Source of the DNA: Crateriforma spongiae
GTDB lineage: Bacteria > Planctomycetota > Planctomycetia > Pirellulales > Pirellulaceae
NCBI RefSeq assembly: GCF_012290005.1
Contig: NZ_JAAXMS010000002.1
Span: 62,001 to 126,000, forward strand
Length of the DNA: 64,000 nt
Reading direction: 5' to 3'
Below are positions 1 through 9,039 of this stretch, one piece after another (the stretch's first letter is position 1; the number at the start of each line of letters is the position of its first letter). Both the position numbers and the translations under genes were made by a program. Under the pieces are notes generated by a model, which was not told where the DNA came from, made no database searches, and saw only the letters and a list, made by a program, of their open reading frames with translations.

Positions 1-356
1 TGCAAATTTTTTTGGGGCGTGAAACACGAATCAGTCCGGCCGGTCATTGCAAACCGTGCAAAGACGCGGACATACGGGCCGCAGCTAACGGCCGTCCGAC
101 AGGGGGTGTCCGGCACAGGTGGGCGCCATCGCGGTGGCTGCCTCCGAATCCATCCTGGGGACATCTTCCACACCCACGCATTGTGAAACAAGCCGCATGG
201 GCAGGTTCGCGCGGTTTCCACCTTGTGGGAATCGCTTCGCTTTGGCTATTCCGCAAATTCTGTCATACCCGAACAGTTCCTTTAAGCCTCAATACCCGAT
301 TTGTCGATTCAGACAACGGGAAATGCCGCCGCTGCCAGCTTTTGCAGGATGCATCC
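1..356. other. Non-coding leader, no gene recognised
   Basis: Sequence between the left edge and the first supported start. The downstream reading frame stays open back to position 12, but the upstream codons give a Trp/Cys/His-rich peptide unlike the acidic protein that follows, so I treat it as leader. It may hold the promoter of the downstream three-gene unit. I found no convincing -35/-10 pair, no T-tract terminator and no riboswitch that I can defend. Confidence 0.5.
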
Positions 357-1784
357 ATGACCGCCTCGCCGTCCAGCCGCCCGAAGCGACCGTTGGGCTC
401 TCAGCCCTCCGTTCACTTTCATCGGGTCAAGACGCAGACCGCCGAGCCGTTGCCACCCGTTCTGTTCCGGCTTCGCAGTCTGTTGGTCAGCCGCACAACG
501 GCGGAAGCCGATCGTCTGGACGACCAAGAACGCGTGGATGAAACCGTTCGCTTCGACGCCGCGAGCCCCGCGACGGACGCCAATACTGGCGAACAGCACC
601 GCTTTCAGGGCTGGACGTCCGACCAAGCCGATCCCACGGACGTGAGCGCACCGACAACTGCAGGTGACGCTTCATCCCGCGCGGACGACACAGACACAGA
701 CACAGACACCGACGTCCCGCAAACCGTTTTCCAGATTCGTTTCGACGATCCCCACGAAGACGTCCCCACGGCACACAGTGCTGACCGTACGGCATCGACC
801 GAACACAACGGCAGCGATTCAAACGAGACCGAATCAGCCGTTGATGACGTACAGAACTCGCAAAGCACCGCCGGTGATGTCGACGCGGACCAACCGGCGG
901 ACGACCAACGCTGGGCTCTGCCAATCAACATCGGAGCGTTGACAGAACGATACGGCGCCAAACTGGCCGTTGCGGCTGTCTTGGTTGCACTGGCGTCGGC
1001 CACCTATTTCGCCGGCCATCGCACACAGGACTTGGAACAAAAAGACTTGGACCTGATCGCCGTCGGCGATGCGGACATCCAAGAGATCTCCACCGGTGTG
1101 CCAGAAGGCCCGGCCATTGCCGACACCCAATCGGGTCGCCCATCGGATGATCTATCCGCGCCGTCCAAGATCAATCGTCCCTTTGAATCGTCCATCGCCG
1201 CCGCACCGTCGACCGACGATGAACTGGAGGTTTCGGCGGCCACACCCGGCGATTTCACGTCCGATCCGGTGGGCCAAGCGTTGGCACGCCAAGCTTCACC
1301 GGACGCTAACGATGATGGAACCATGGCAATGGACCAACTGTCGATGACCGGTGACGGGATGATCACGCAACCCACATCCGCATCCCCAGCGACGATGAAT
1401 CGCAGTGATGCAGGCATCCGCGCGGCGAGTGGCGGAACTTCTGCTCCCACGCCGTCGGCCACCCCGAACGCGATCTCCGACTGGACTCGCTATCTGCCCG
1501 GCGCGTTGCCGGTCAACGCGGGCAATTCGGGGACGGGTGCGATCCAAGAAAACCCGTATCAAGCCGCGTTGCCCGGTGGTTCCGCCAACACCACTTCGCC
1601 CGCGACGACCACCCCGAATGACCCGATGTCGGTGTATCAAAACTACCTGGGCACGGTGTCCACCGGCGCCCCCGCGGCGGGCAACTCGGTCAATCGCGAT
1701 GTGACGGGGGCAAACACGCCCGATGCCGAACAGATCCCACGAACCGCGGTCAATCCCTACGCCAACGCTTACCCCGTCCGATAA
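357..1784 (+). CDS. Hypothetical acidic single-pass membrane protein
   Basis: About 475 residues from the ATG at 357, which starts MTASPSSRPKR. I do not recognise the family. The N-terminal 200 residues are hydrophilic and rich in Asp, Thr and Ser, with a DTDTDTDTD run. One hydrophobic segment near residues 202-222 should cross the membrane. The rest is a low-complexity Ala/Pro/Thr/Asn/Gly tail ending in repeated NPY-type motifs (NPYQAALPG, NPYANAYPV). That suggests a small anchored protein with disordered arms on both sides of the membrane. It lies 107 nt upstream of a BY-kinase-like gene and an ExeA-like ATPase on the same strand, so a role beside a cell-envelope assembly or export system is plausible but inferred. 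An in-frame start further upstream cannot be excluded. Confidence 0.6.
   Translation: MTASPSSRPKRPLGSQPSVHFHRVKTQTAEPLPPVLFRLRSLLVSRTTAEADRLDDQERVDETVRFDAASPATDANTGEQHRFQGWTSDQADPTDVSAPTTAGDASSRADDTDTDTDTDVPQTVFQIRFDDPHEDVPTAHSADRTASTEHNGSDSNETESAVDDVQNSQSTAGDVDADQPADDQRWALPINIGALTERYGAKLAVAAVLVALASATYFAGHRTQDLEQKDLDLIAVGDADIQEISTGVPEGPAIADTQSGRPSDDLSAPSKINRPFESSIAAAPSTDDELEVSAATPGDFTSDPVGQALARQASPDANDDGTMAMDQLSMTGDGMITQPTSASPATMNRSDAGIRAASGGTSAPTPSATPNAISDWTRYLPGALPVNAGNSGTGAIQENPYQAALPGGSANTTSPATTTPNDPMSVYQNYLGTVSTGAPAAGNSVNRDVTGANTPDAEQIPRTAVNPYANAYPVR
687..710 (+). repeat. 6-bp tandem repeat, four copies
   Basis: Four head-to-tail copies of a 6-bp unit (gacaca, gacaca, gacaca, gacacc) inside the acidic membrane protein gene, encoding alternating Asp-Thr. 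Because the unit is a multiple of three, copy-number change would lengthen or shorten the acidic run without a frameshift. Confidence 0.85.
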
Positions 1785-1891
1785 GCGTTCCTGTTCGATC
1801 AACAAGCCCGGCGGCCGAACGATGAACCGCCGGTGAAAAAGATTGCACAAACCTTTGTTTCAACCCTTCGACGGAAATCCTTTGGATTCTT

Positions 1892-3373
1892 ATGAGCAAT
1901 ATTGACCAAGCGTTCGTCAAGGCGTTCGCCCGCCGTCAAACGGCCGAAGTGAATCAAGCCGAAAATCCGGTCGAAGTTCCCACGCTGAAACGCTCGTCGG
2001 ATCGGTCCATTCGAGTCAATCGATCGGTCGCGGATCAAACCAGCATGTGGATCGACGCATCGGAAGATCGGATCGTACATGCCGAACGTGCCCACCAAGA
2101 AACCGTTCCGCCGCCGCATTGTCGATCGATCGGCGAACCGCCCGCCGCGACACCGGTAGACGTGCCAGCGGAACCGAAAAACCGAATCACTTCGCCGCCC
2201 GACCATCTAGGCGAAGCGACGCCGGCCGATGAAACATCCTCGGTCGCTGCTGAATCCATTGCCTCCGAAATCGAACCAGACAACACGGCGGCTGAATTCT
2301 CGTTCGAATCCACCTACGCCATCGCGTCGTTCACCACGGATCTGTACGCATCGGCAGGCCAAATCGAACGCAACTTCGTCCGCGAACTGGAACCGACGGA
2401 ATCCGCGTCGCAGTCGGTCGAACCGCTCACGCAGCGCGCCCCGACGGAGGACAAGCAACCGGAATCGCTGGACGTCCAACCGTTGCTGAAAATTCCCAGC
2501 GATGTTCACGCCATCGACGATGAGGAATCCGAACAGGCACCGGCCGAGACAAGCGTGGTCCAATCCGAACCAACCGTCGAACCGGAGCCTACGGTCAAAT
2601 TGGAGGCTACGGCCGAACCGGAAGCAGTTGCCGAAACACTAAGCGAAGCCTCGGCAGCAGAACCGGCGTCCGAACCAGCCGATACACCGGAGCCCTCGGT
2701 ATCGGCAGACACATCGGCGTCTTCGCTGAACCGTTCGGCATTCCGACCGTCGTGGGAAATCGATTGCCTGGATATTCCCGAAACGGTGGAGCGTTTGTTC
2801 TTCGAAGACGCCACATTGGAAACCGTCGGTCGCCATTTGGCCCAAGCGGTTGATTCGGGCCTACGTTCGGCTTTGGTCACCAGCGTTCAGTCGGGCGAAG
2901 GCCGCAGTACGGTCGCCACAGGAATCGCATTGGCCGCATCCGCATCAGGTCTGAAAGTCGCATTGGTGGACGCCGACCTGCGTCATCCGACATTGGCGGA
3001 CGATCTTCGTTTGGACTTGGACTTGGGATGGCTGGAAGCCGGCCAGAACGGCATCGCTGTCGACGAAGTTGCGGTGTTCAGCGGCGAGGAACAAATTACG
3101 TTTCTGCCGCTTTTCGTTGACGAATCCGACGACGACGCAACTGAACATCTGGAATCGATCGTCGCCGAACTGAAACAACATTTTGATCTGGTCATCTTGG
3201 ACGGTGCGTCGGCCGGATACGGGGTTGGACAGGAAACCGAAGCGATCGATTCGGCTTTCATTGTCCGCGACATGCGGTCCACTTCCGTCGACGAATTGAA
3301 CGAATTGGCACGTCGGCTGATGCGTAGCGGAATCCGCGGTGTCGGAGTGATCGAAAACTTTGTGGAAGGCTAA
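1892..3373 (+). CDS. BY-kinase/CpsD-like P-loop protein with altered Walker A
   Basis: 493 residues. The first ~290 are acidic and low complexity, rich in Glu, Ala, Pro and Ser with repeated EPTVEPE-like stretches. The last ~190 form a MinD/CpsD-type P-loop domain. The Walker A equivalent reads SGEGRST (residues 334-340), with Arg338 where bacterial tyrosine kinases of exopolysaccharide export have Lys. Walker A' is DADLRHP (360-366), very close to the BY-kinase consensus, and Walker B is LVILD ending at Asp437. There is no Tyr-rich C-terminal tail, which BY-kinases normally use for autophosphorylation. I therefore see it as a relative, perhaps a non-catalytic regulator, of polysaccharide export kinases. 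The next gene starts 5 nt downstream, so the two are likely co-translated. Confidence 0.75.
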   Translation: MSNIDQAFVKAFARRQTAEVNQAENPVEVPTLKRSSDRSIRVNRSVADQTSMWIDASEDRIVHAERAHQETVPPPHCRSIGEPPAATPVDVPAEPKNRITSPPDHLGEATPADETSSVAAESIASEIEPDNTAAEFSFESTYAIASFTTDLYASAGQIERNFVRELEPTESASQSVEPLTQRAPTEDKQPESLDVQPLLKIPSDVHAIDDEESEQAPAETSVVQSEPTVEPEPTVKLEATAEPEAVAETLSEASAAEPASEPADTPEPSVSADTSASSLNRSAFRPSWEIDCLDIPETVERLFFEDATLETVGRHLAQAVDSGLRSALVTSVQSGEGRSTVATGIALAASASGLKVALVDADLRHPTLADDLRLDLDLGWLEAGQNGIAVDEVAVFSGEEQITFLPLFVDESDDDATEHLESIVAELKQHFDLVILDGASAGYGVGQETEAIDSAFIVRDMRSTSVDELNELARRLMRSGIRGVGVIENFVEG

Positions 3374-3378
3374 TTCCG

Positions 3379-4200
3379 GTGTACGAATCATTTTTCAAGC
3401 TGACCGGTCGCCCGTTCGAAAACTTCGGCGATGACAGTTACTATCCGTCGGAATCCCACCAGACCGCGATGCTGAAAATGCGCTACGCCATCGAAAACCG
3501 GCGTTCGGCGATCGCGGTATGCGGCGACAGCGGAATCGGTAAATCAATGCTGATTCGGCTTTTGGCGGCACAATTGCCCGAAGCGATCGCACCATTGGTG
3601 ACGGTTGTTTTTCCCAAACTGCCCGGCGATCAATTGTTGGGATACGTCACCGACAAGATCACTCGCCAGTGTGGACCGCCCGATGAACCGGATCGCTTGA
3701 CCCTTCATCGTTTGGAATCGTTTTTGGATGAAAACGTTGCGGCCGATCGCCACGCTTTGGTGGTGGTCGACGAAGCTCACCTGCTGGACAGTCACGAGCA
3801 ACTGGAAACCTTGCGTCTGTTGCTGAACCTGGCCACCGGTGGTGGCCATGCAGAATCCGCTTTGACATTGCTGTTGGTCGGCCAAAGTATCCTACTGACG
3901 CAAATCGAACAGAACGCATCCTTGGATGAACGCGTCAGCGAAAAATGTCTGCTGCGACGTTTCACGCCCGACCAAACCGCGTCTTACGTCCAGCATCGAT
4001 TGCAACAGGTCGGTCGCCAAATGCCCGACGTTTTCACAACGGCGGCCGTCGACCGACTGCATTCTCGTTCGCTAGGCATACCACGCCGGATCAACCGGCT
4101 GGCTGATTTGGCATTGATGGTGGCGTACGCGGATGATGCGGCCCGGGTGACCGAAGATCACATCGAAGGTGTGCACCGGGAATTGGCGACCACGCCTTGA
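3379..4200 (+). CDS. ExeA/GspA-type AAA ATPase
   Basis: 273 residues from a GTG at 3379, with GGAAGG about 10 nt upstream inside the end of the previous gene. The N-terminus (MYESFFKLTGRPF) and the spacing of motifs match the ExeA/MshM-like ATPases that assist type II secretion, pili or polysaccharide export. Walker A is GDSGIGKS (49-56) and Walker B is ALVVVDEAH with Asp131-Glu132. The C-terminal part has the AAA lid pattern (GIPRRINRLADLAL). No peptidoglycan-binding domain or TM segment is present, so it is the cytoplasmic ATPase part only. Pairing with a CpsD-like protein is typical of exopolysaccharide loci, but no glycosyltransferase or Wza/Wzc homologue is in this window. Confidence 0.85.
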   Translation: MYESFFKLTGRPFENFGDDSYYPSESHQTAMLKMRYAIENRRSAIAVCGDSGIGKSMLIRLLAAQLPEAIAPLVTVVFPKLPGDQLLGYVTDKITRQCGPPDEPDRLTLHRLESFLDENVAADRHALVVVDEAHLLDSHEQLETLRLLLNLATGGGHAESALTLLLVGQSILLTQIEQNASLDERVSEKCLLRRFTPDQTASYVQHRLQQVGRQMPDVFTTAAVDRLHSRSLGIPRRINRLADLALMVAYADDAARVTEDHIEGVHRELATTP

Positions 4201-4216
4201 TTGGTGACGCCCGCGA

Positions 4217-7200
4217 CTATTGATCCGCGTCGTCGGATTTTTGATAGGCTTCCGCTTCGGTAACAGCTTGATCGACACAGCAGACCAGCGATTCGATTTG
4301 CGCCGGCTCAATCGGCTCGGCGGCATTCTGGATCTGTTCGGCCAGCTTTCCAACTCCAACCGCTCCGACCGATAACGATGCGCCTTTGAGCGTATGTGCG
4401 GCCTGTCGAACCTTGTCCCATTGCTGTTGTTCGGTCGCATCACTCATCTGATCGGCCAGTTCGCGTGCCTCGCGCATGTAAACGCCCAGCAACTCGCGCA
4501 GCAACGCTTCGTTGCCTCGTACTGTTTGTTTGGCTTGTTCCCAATCGAAACACGGACCATCATCCGAATCGACATTGGGCGAGGGAATCGTTTCTTCTGG
4601 GTCCGCTTGCTGACGGCCTGACTCTTCCGAACTTGTTGTCGCTTGGATCTTGTCTTCCGCTTCGCCGGACGACTCCGATGCATCGGACGTTCCATCGGCG
4701 TCTTCGGAAGCATCCGGTGGCTCGATGGTTTTCGACAGTTTTGTTCGCAATTCGGACACTCGGATCGGCTTGGCCAAGTAATCGTCCATTCCGGCTTCCA
4801 AACAGCGATCTCGGTCACCCTTCATCGCATGAGCGGTCATGGCAATGATCGGTTGGTGACGTCCCGTTGATTCTTCACGCTGACGTATCTGTCGCGTCGC
4901 TTCCAAACCGTCCATGATCGGCATTTGCACATCCATTAACACGACGTCAAAGGCTTCGTTCTCCAAACGTTCCACAGCCTGTTGACCGTCATGTGCGACA
5001 TCAACTTGGTGACCATCGGCCGACAATACACCGACCGCTAATCGGCGATTGATTTCGTTGTCTTCGACCAACAGGATCTTGAGTGTCTGTTCCGGTGGGT
5101 TGTGCGGTTGCGTCGCCAGTGTCGCTGCGTCTTCCGGTGCTGAGATACCCAGAGTCCGAACAATCGAATCGAACAACTCCGATTGCTTCACCGGCTTCAG
5201 CAATCGTTCCTCGACTCCCAATTGCCTGCCCAGATCGCGATCCCCTTCGCGTCCGCCGCTGGTCAACAGGATCACGGGCAAGCGGCACGCCGAATCGCTG
5301 CTGCGCAGTGCTCGTATGAAATCAAAGCCGCTCATTTCCGGCATATTGACGTCGCTGATGATCAACCCAAACGGCTGGCTGTCTTGCTCGGCCGATTCAA
5401 TCTTCTGCATTGCTTGCGAAGCCGATTCGGCCAGAATCGGCAACATGCCCCAATTACCAAGCATCTCGAAAAGGATTTCGCGGTTGGTCTGGTTGTCATC
5501 AACGACCAGCACACGAGTCCCACCGACAACGACCATTCCACGCCGGTGCTGTTCTTCCACCTCTTGGTCGGCGGCCCGCAGGCGGATGTCAAAGTTGAAT
5601 TCGCTGCCGACACCGACGTCGCTCGTGACCTGGATTTCACCGCCCATCAGACGAACCAACTGCGATGAAATTGCCAAGCCCAATCCGGTCCCACCGAAAC
5701 GTCGTGTGGTCGACGTATCGGCCTGTTCGAATTCATCGAAAATCGACTGGGTCTTCTCCGCCGGTATACCGATTCCGGTGTCGCGAACGCTGACCGACAA
5801 CCACACTTCGTCTTCGTTCTGCGACAACAGACGAACTTCGGCAACGACTTCGCCGGCCTCGGTGAACTTGATCGCATTGCCGACCAGATTGACCAAAACC
5901 TGTCGCAGTCGCGTGGAATCCCCCACGACAAATCGCGGCACTTCTGGATCGACGCGGAAGGCCAACTCCAAGTTCTTTGCGTGTGCCTTCAAGCCGAGTG
6001 ATTTCATGGTATCGCCCAAGCTTTCACGCAGATCGAAGGTCGCTTCTTCGAATTCCAGCTTGCCCGCTTCGATCTTCGAAAAGTCCAAGATATCGTTCAG
6101 AATCGACAACAGGGATTCACCGGCCTCCTGAACCATGGACAAGAAGTTTCGCTGCGTCGTGTCCAACTTGGTATCCAGGACCAAGTCAGTCATGCCGATG
6201 ATGGCATTCAACGGCGTGCGGATCTCGTGGCTCATGTTCGCCAGAAAATCACTTTTCGCCCGATTGGCTTGGTCCGCTGATTCTTTGGCTTCCAAGATCT
6301 CGCGGTCGATCTTTTTTCGACGCGTGATGTCGTGGCCGATGCCGACAACTCCGACGGCTTCGTCGGACGGTTGTTCGTCCTGGGTAGCCGGGAACAACGG
6401 CACTTTGGTCGTCAGCAGGCAGATCTCGCTGCCGTCGGGACGACGATGGGATTCTTCACGATCCAACAGTGGACGCCCGGAGCGCATCACATTCTGGTCA
6501 TCGGTGACGTAGTTGCACGCCAGATCCGGCGGCGAAAAATCGTAATCGGTCTTACCGATCAAGTCGTCCACCGAATCAACGCCAAGCATCCGCACCAGGG
6601 CCGCATTGGCGGTGACGAACCTACCAAACCGATCTTTGACGTAGATCAAATCGGGGACGTTATCGATGATGGTTTTCAACAGATCACGTTCCCTGGCCAA
6701 TTCTTGTTCGGCCAGGATTTGCTCGGTCACATCACGTGAAATTCCGAAGGTACCAACCACGTTGTCTTGCTTATCGCGCAGCGGCACCTTGGTCGTGCTG
6801 CACCAAGATTCGGATCCATCGGGATACGTTTCGTGTTCAATGTCGGCCAGGACGGGCTGGCCGGTTTGCATGATCTGCCTTTCGTCCGCCAGTGCCTTTT
6901 GTGCGTGATCCGATGCAAAGAAGTCCGCGTCGGATTTTCCCAACGCATCTTCGGGATCGTCGACCCCCAACTTGTTCGCGCAACTGCGGCTTAGCCGGAT
7001 GAAGCGGCTATCGCTGTCTTTGAAATAGACCGAGTCGGGCACGGTGTCCAACAAGGTGCCCAGCAAATACTTTTCGTACTCGATCTGTTGCTCGGCATCC
7101 TTTTGCCGACTGACGTCCCAAAACATGGCCTGGACGCCCACCACGGTTCCGGCCGCATCGCGGACCGGGGCTTTCCATACTTCGACGTACGTCTGGTCGT

Positions 7201-7615
7201 CGCTTCCCGACTGGTGCCTTTCGATATCATGCCGCAGCTTCCCAGATTCGATGACCTGTAGATCATCGGCGACATACTTCTTTGCCAAATCCGCCGGATA
7301 CAAATCAAAATCCGTCTTACCGACCAATTCGGCGGCCGGACGCCCGATCTGTTCACTAGCACGCTTGTTGACGTACTTGATTCGCCCGTCCATGCCTTTG
7401 CGAATGACGCTAAGCGGCAAACTTTCGACCAGCGACCGATACACGGCGTCCGATTCGCGCAGCGCCGTTTCCAAACGCTCGATTTCGTGAATCGTTGATG
7501 GATCACCTGAACGTGAGTCCGAAACATCGATGGACGATTCCGATTGTCGCGTCGCCTGGGAATCGGCAGGAACGTCAGGCGTTTCGGACGCATCATGGGG
7601 GCGGGAATCATCCAC
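4217..7615 (-). CDS. Hybrid sensor histidine kinase with PAS x3, 2 REC and Hpt
   Basis: 1132 residues, no TM segment, so a cytoplasmic phosphorelay kinase. Order: three PAS domains (about 45-170, 180-300, 305-435), HisKA with MSHEIRTPLN (His463), HATPase_c with N-box NAIKF, DTGIGIP and GTGLGLA, first receiver (Asp755, Lys807), second receiver (Asp895, Lys949) and a C-terminal Hpt domain with AAHTLKGAS (His1074). All phosphotransfer residues are intact, so a complete His-Asp-His route exists in one chain. It is divergent from a REC-HATPase regulator 260 bp away, and a REC-SpoIIE phosphatase lies beyond that. The final Hpt could pass phosphate to one of those receivers, which is inference from context. 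Its 3' end converges on the ExeA-like gene with 16 nt between. Confidence 0.95.
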   Translation of the reverse strand: MDDSRPHDASETPDVPADSQATRQSESSIDVSDSRSGDPSTIHEIERLETALRESDAVYRSLVESLPLSVIRKGMDGRIKYVNKRASEQIGRPAAELVGKTDFDLYPADLAKKYVADDLQVIESGKLRHDIERHQSGSDDQTYVEVWKAPVRDAAGTVVGVQAMFWDVSRQKDAEQQIEYEKYLLGTLLDTVPDSVYFKDSDSRFIRLSRSCANKLGVDDPEDALGKSDADFFASDHAQKALADERQIMQTGQPVLADIEHETYPDGSESWCSTTKVPLRDKQDNVVGTFGISRDVTEQILAEQELARERDLLKTIIDNVPDLIYVKDRFGRFVTANAALVRMLGVDSVDDLIGKTDYDFSPPDLACNYVTDDQNVMRSGRPLLDREESHRRPDGSEICLLTTKVPLFPATQDEQPSDEAVGVVGIGHDITRRKKIDREILEAKESADQANRAKSDFLANMSHEIRTPLNAIIGMTDLVLDTKLDTTQRNFLSMVQEAGESLLSILNDILDFSKIEAGKLEFEEATFDLRESLGDTMKSLGLKAHAKNLELAFRVDPEVPRFVVGDSTRLRQVLVNLVGNAIKFTEAGEVVAEVRLLSQNEDEVWLSVSVRDTGIGIPAEKTQSIFDEFEQADTSTTRRFGGTGLGLAISSQLVRLMGGEIQVTSDVGVGSEFNFDIRLRAADQEVEEQHRRGMVVVGGTRVLVVDDNQTNREILFEMLGNWGMLPILAESASQAMQKIESAEQDSQPFGLIISDVNMPEMSGFDFIRALRSSDSACRLPVILLTSGGREGDRDLGRQLGVEERLLKPVKQSELFDSIVRTLGISAPEDAATLATQPHNPPEQTLKILLVEDNEINRRLAVGVLSADGHQVDVAHDGQQAVERLENEAFDVVLMDVQMPIMDGLEATRQIRQREESTGRHQPIIAMTAHAMKGDRDRCLEAGMDDYLAKPIRVSELRTKLSKTIEPPDASEDADGTSDASESSGEAEDKIQATTSSEESGRQQADPEETIPSPNVDSDDGPCFDWEQAKQTVRGNEALLRELLGVYMREARELADQMSDATEQQQWDKVRQAAHTLKGASLSVGAVGVGKLAEQIQNAAEPIEPAQIESLVCCVDQAVTEAEAYQKSDDADQ

Positions 7616-7875
7616 GCGGGTACCTCCGCGAGTCTCGTGGGTTCAACATAGGGCCCTCCATTCATCATAAACTGTGAGCACAGCCGACGTGGCATTTGGT
7701 CACCCCGGCGGATGGTGGGCATGATTCCCATCGCACAAAGTTGTTGGCATGGCGTTCGCGGGACAGGTCGGCAATCGCGAATTTCCCGTGAATCCGTGAC
7801 GCCCAACCGTCATGACGCTAGGATGCGTCGGTCGTCCGGCGGAACGTTCGACTTGCCCCCTGGTCTTTCCTCATC

Positions 7876-8808
7876 ATGCCCCGCGTATTCAAGATCTTGG
7901 TTGTCGATGACAGCCCGACGCAGCAGTTGCTGCTTCGGGGCGTCCTGGAACAAGAACCTGACTTGGAAGTCGAAAGTTGTGGCAACGGCCAAGAAGCGTT
8001 GGTCATCGTCATGCAATCGCCACCTGACCTGGTCCTGACCGACTTGCAAATGCCGGAAATGGACGGGTTGGAATTGACCGAAGCCGTCAAACAGGCCGCC
8101 CCGTCGGTCCCCGTCATCTTGACGACAGGGCAGGGCAGTGAAGACATCGCCGCCCAAGCACTGCGAAAAGGCGCCGCCAGCTACGTCCCCAAACGGTCGA
8201 TGAACAGTGATTTGTTGCCCACCCTGCGACAAGTCTTGCAGCTGGCCGAATCGGAAACCGGCCGCAGCGACGTCAGCGACTATGTCACATCCGCGTCGGT
8301 CAGCCTAAGCCTTCGCAACGATGAAACCTTGGTCCCCGGTGTCATCGCCCGATTGGAACAACCGCTGATCGAGTTGGACCTGTTTGACGAAGGCAGCCGC
8401 ATGCAAATCAGCATGGCGTTGGACGAAGCGTTACTGAACGCGATGATCCATGGCAACCTGGAAGTTTCGTCCAAGCTACGCGAGTTGGAAGACGGCGAAG
8501 CCTATCGTGAGATGATCGATCGCCGCACCAAGGAGTCTCCGTTCTGTGACCGTCGTGTTCGTGTGGAAATGGCCGCCGACAAAGAATCGGTACGCTTTGT
8601 AATTCGCGACGAAGGCAACGGATTTGATGTTGCTTCCCTGCCGGACCCGACCGATCCGGCCAACTTGGAAAATGTCAGCGGCCGAGGCCTGTTGCTGATC
8701 AACGCTTTCATGGATTCGGTCAGCCACAACGACGTGGGCAACGAACTGATCATGGTCAAACGATGCGACCAAAACGGTTCGGATTCGTCAGACGAAAGCG
8801 ACGACTGA
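7876..8808 (+). CDS. Response regulator with RsbW-like HATPase output
   Basis: 310 residues. The N-terminal receiver has the acidic pair Asp11-Asp12, phosphoacceptor Asp56 (VLTDLQMPEMDG) and Lys106. The C-terminal half is a GHKL ATPase of the anti-sigma kinase type, with an N-box ALDEALLNAMIHGN, G1 box RDEGNGFD and a SGRGLLLI glycine lid. Proteins of this build act in partner-switching: the HATPase part phosphorylates or binds a STAS antagonist, and receiver phosphorylation changes that. A STAS protein and a REC-SpoIIE phosphatase lie 1-2 kb downstream on the other strand, which makes them the likely partners. The start is supported by an ATG directly before the receiver; an ATG-less upstream extension is unlikely. 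Confidence 0.9.
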   Translation: MPRVFKILVVDDSPTQQLLLRGVLEQEPDLEVESCGNGQEALVIVMQSPPDLVLTDLQMPEMDGLELTEAVKQAAPSVPVILTTGQGSEDIAAQALRKGAASYVPKRSMNSDLLPTLRQVLQLAESETGRSDVSDYVTSASVSLSLRNDETLVPGVIARLEQPLIELDLFDEGSRMQISMALDEALLNAMIHGNLEVSSKLRELEDGEAYREMIDRRTKESPFCDRRVRVEMAADKESVRFVIRDEGNGFDVASLPDPTDPANLENVSGRGLLLINAFMDSVSHNDVGNELIMVKRCDQNGSDSSDESDD

Positions 8809-9039
8809 GCGTGATTCGTCTCTTTGCGATTGGCAAACATGACGCGGGACACATGCGGAACGCCCCGATCAATCGCTGATGAATTTGGCCACTGACGTTT
8901 CCCGGCACGTGATCAACTCGGCGGACAACACTTTTCAGTTTAGTAACCCGATTCGCAACCGAGGAACGAACCGGCGAAGAACGCGGTCCCTTGCTGACGC
9001 GCTGGGTTGCCATTTGCCGCCAAACTTCTGTCCGCCCGC

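Noticed and set aside
20-130. Possible cyclic-di-GMP (GEMM-type) riboswitch ahead of the first gene
   Set aside because: A GCAAACC element and a second GCAAAG are present, but the tetraloop, its receptor and the closing stem do not fit the consensus.
1808-1833. GC hairpin after the acidic membrane protein gene
   Set aside because: A 7-bp stem exists but no T-tract follows, so it is not a Rho-independent terminator; the next gene is on the same strand and may be co-transcribed.
5049-6131. Plus-strand open frame (360 codons) opposite the hybrid histidine kinase
   Set aside because: Antisense to intact HisKA, HATPase and REC motifs; Ser/Arg-rich shadow composition.
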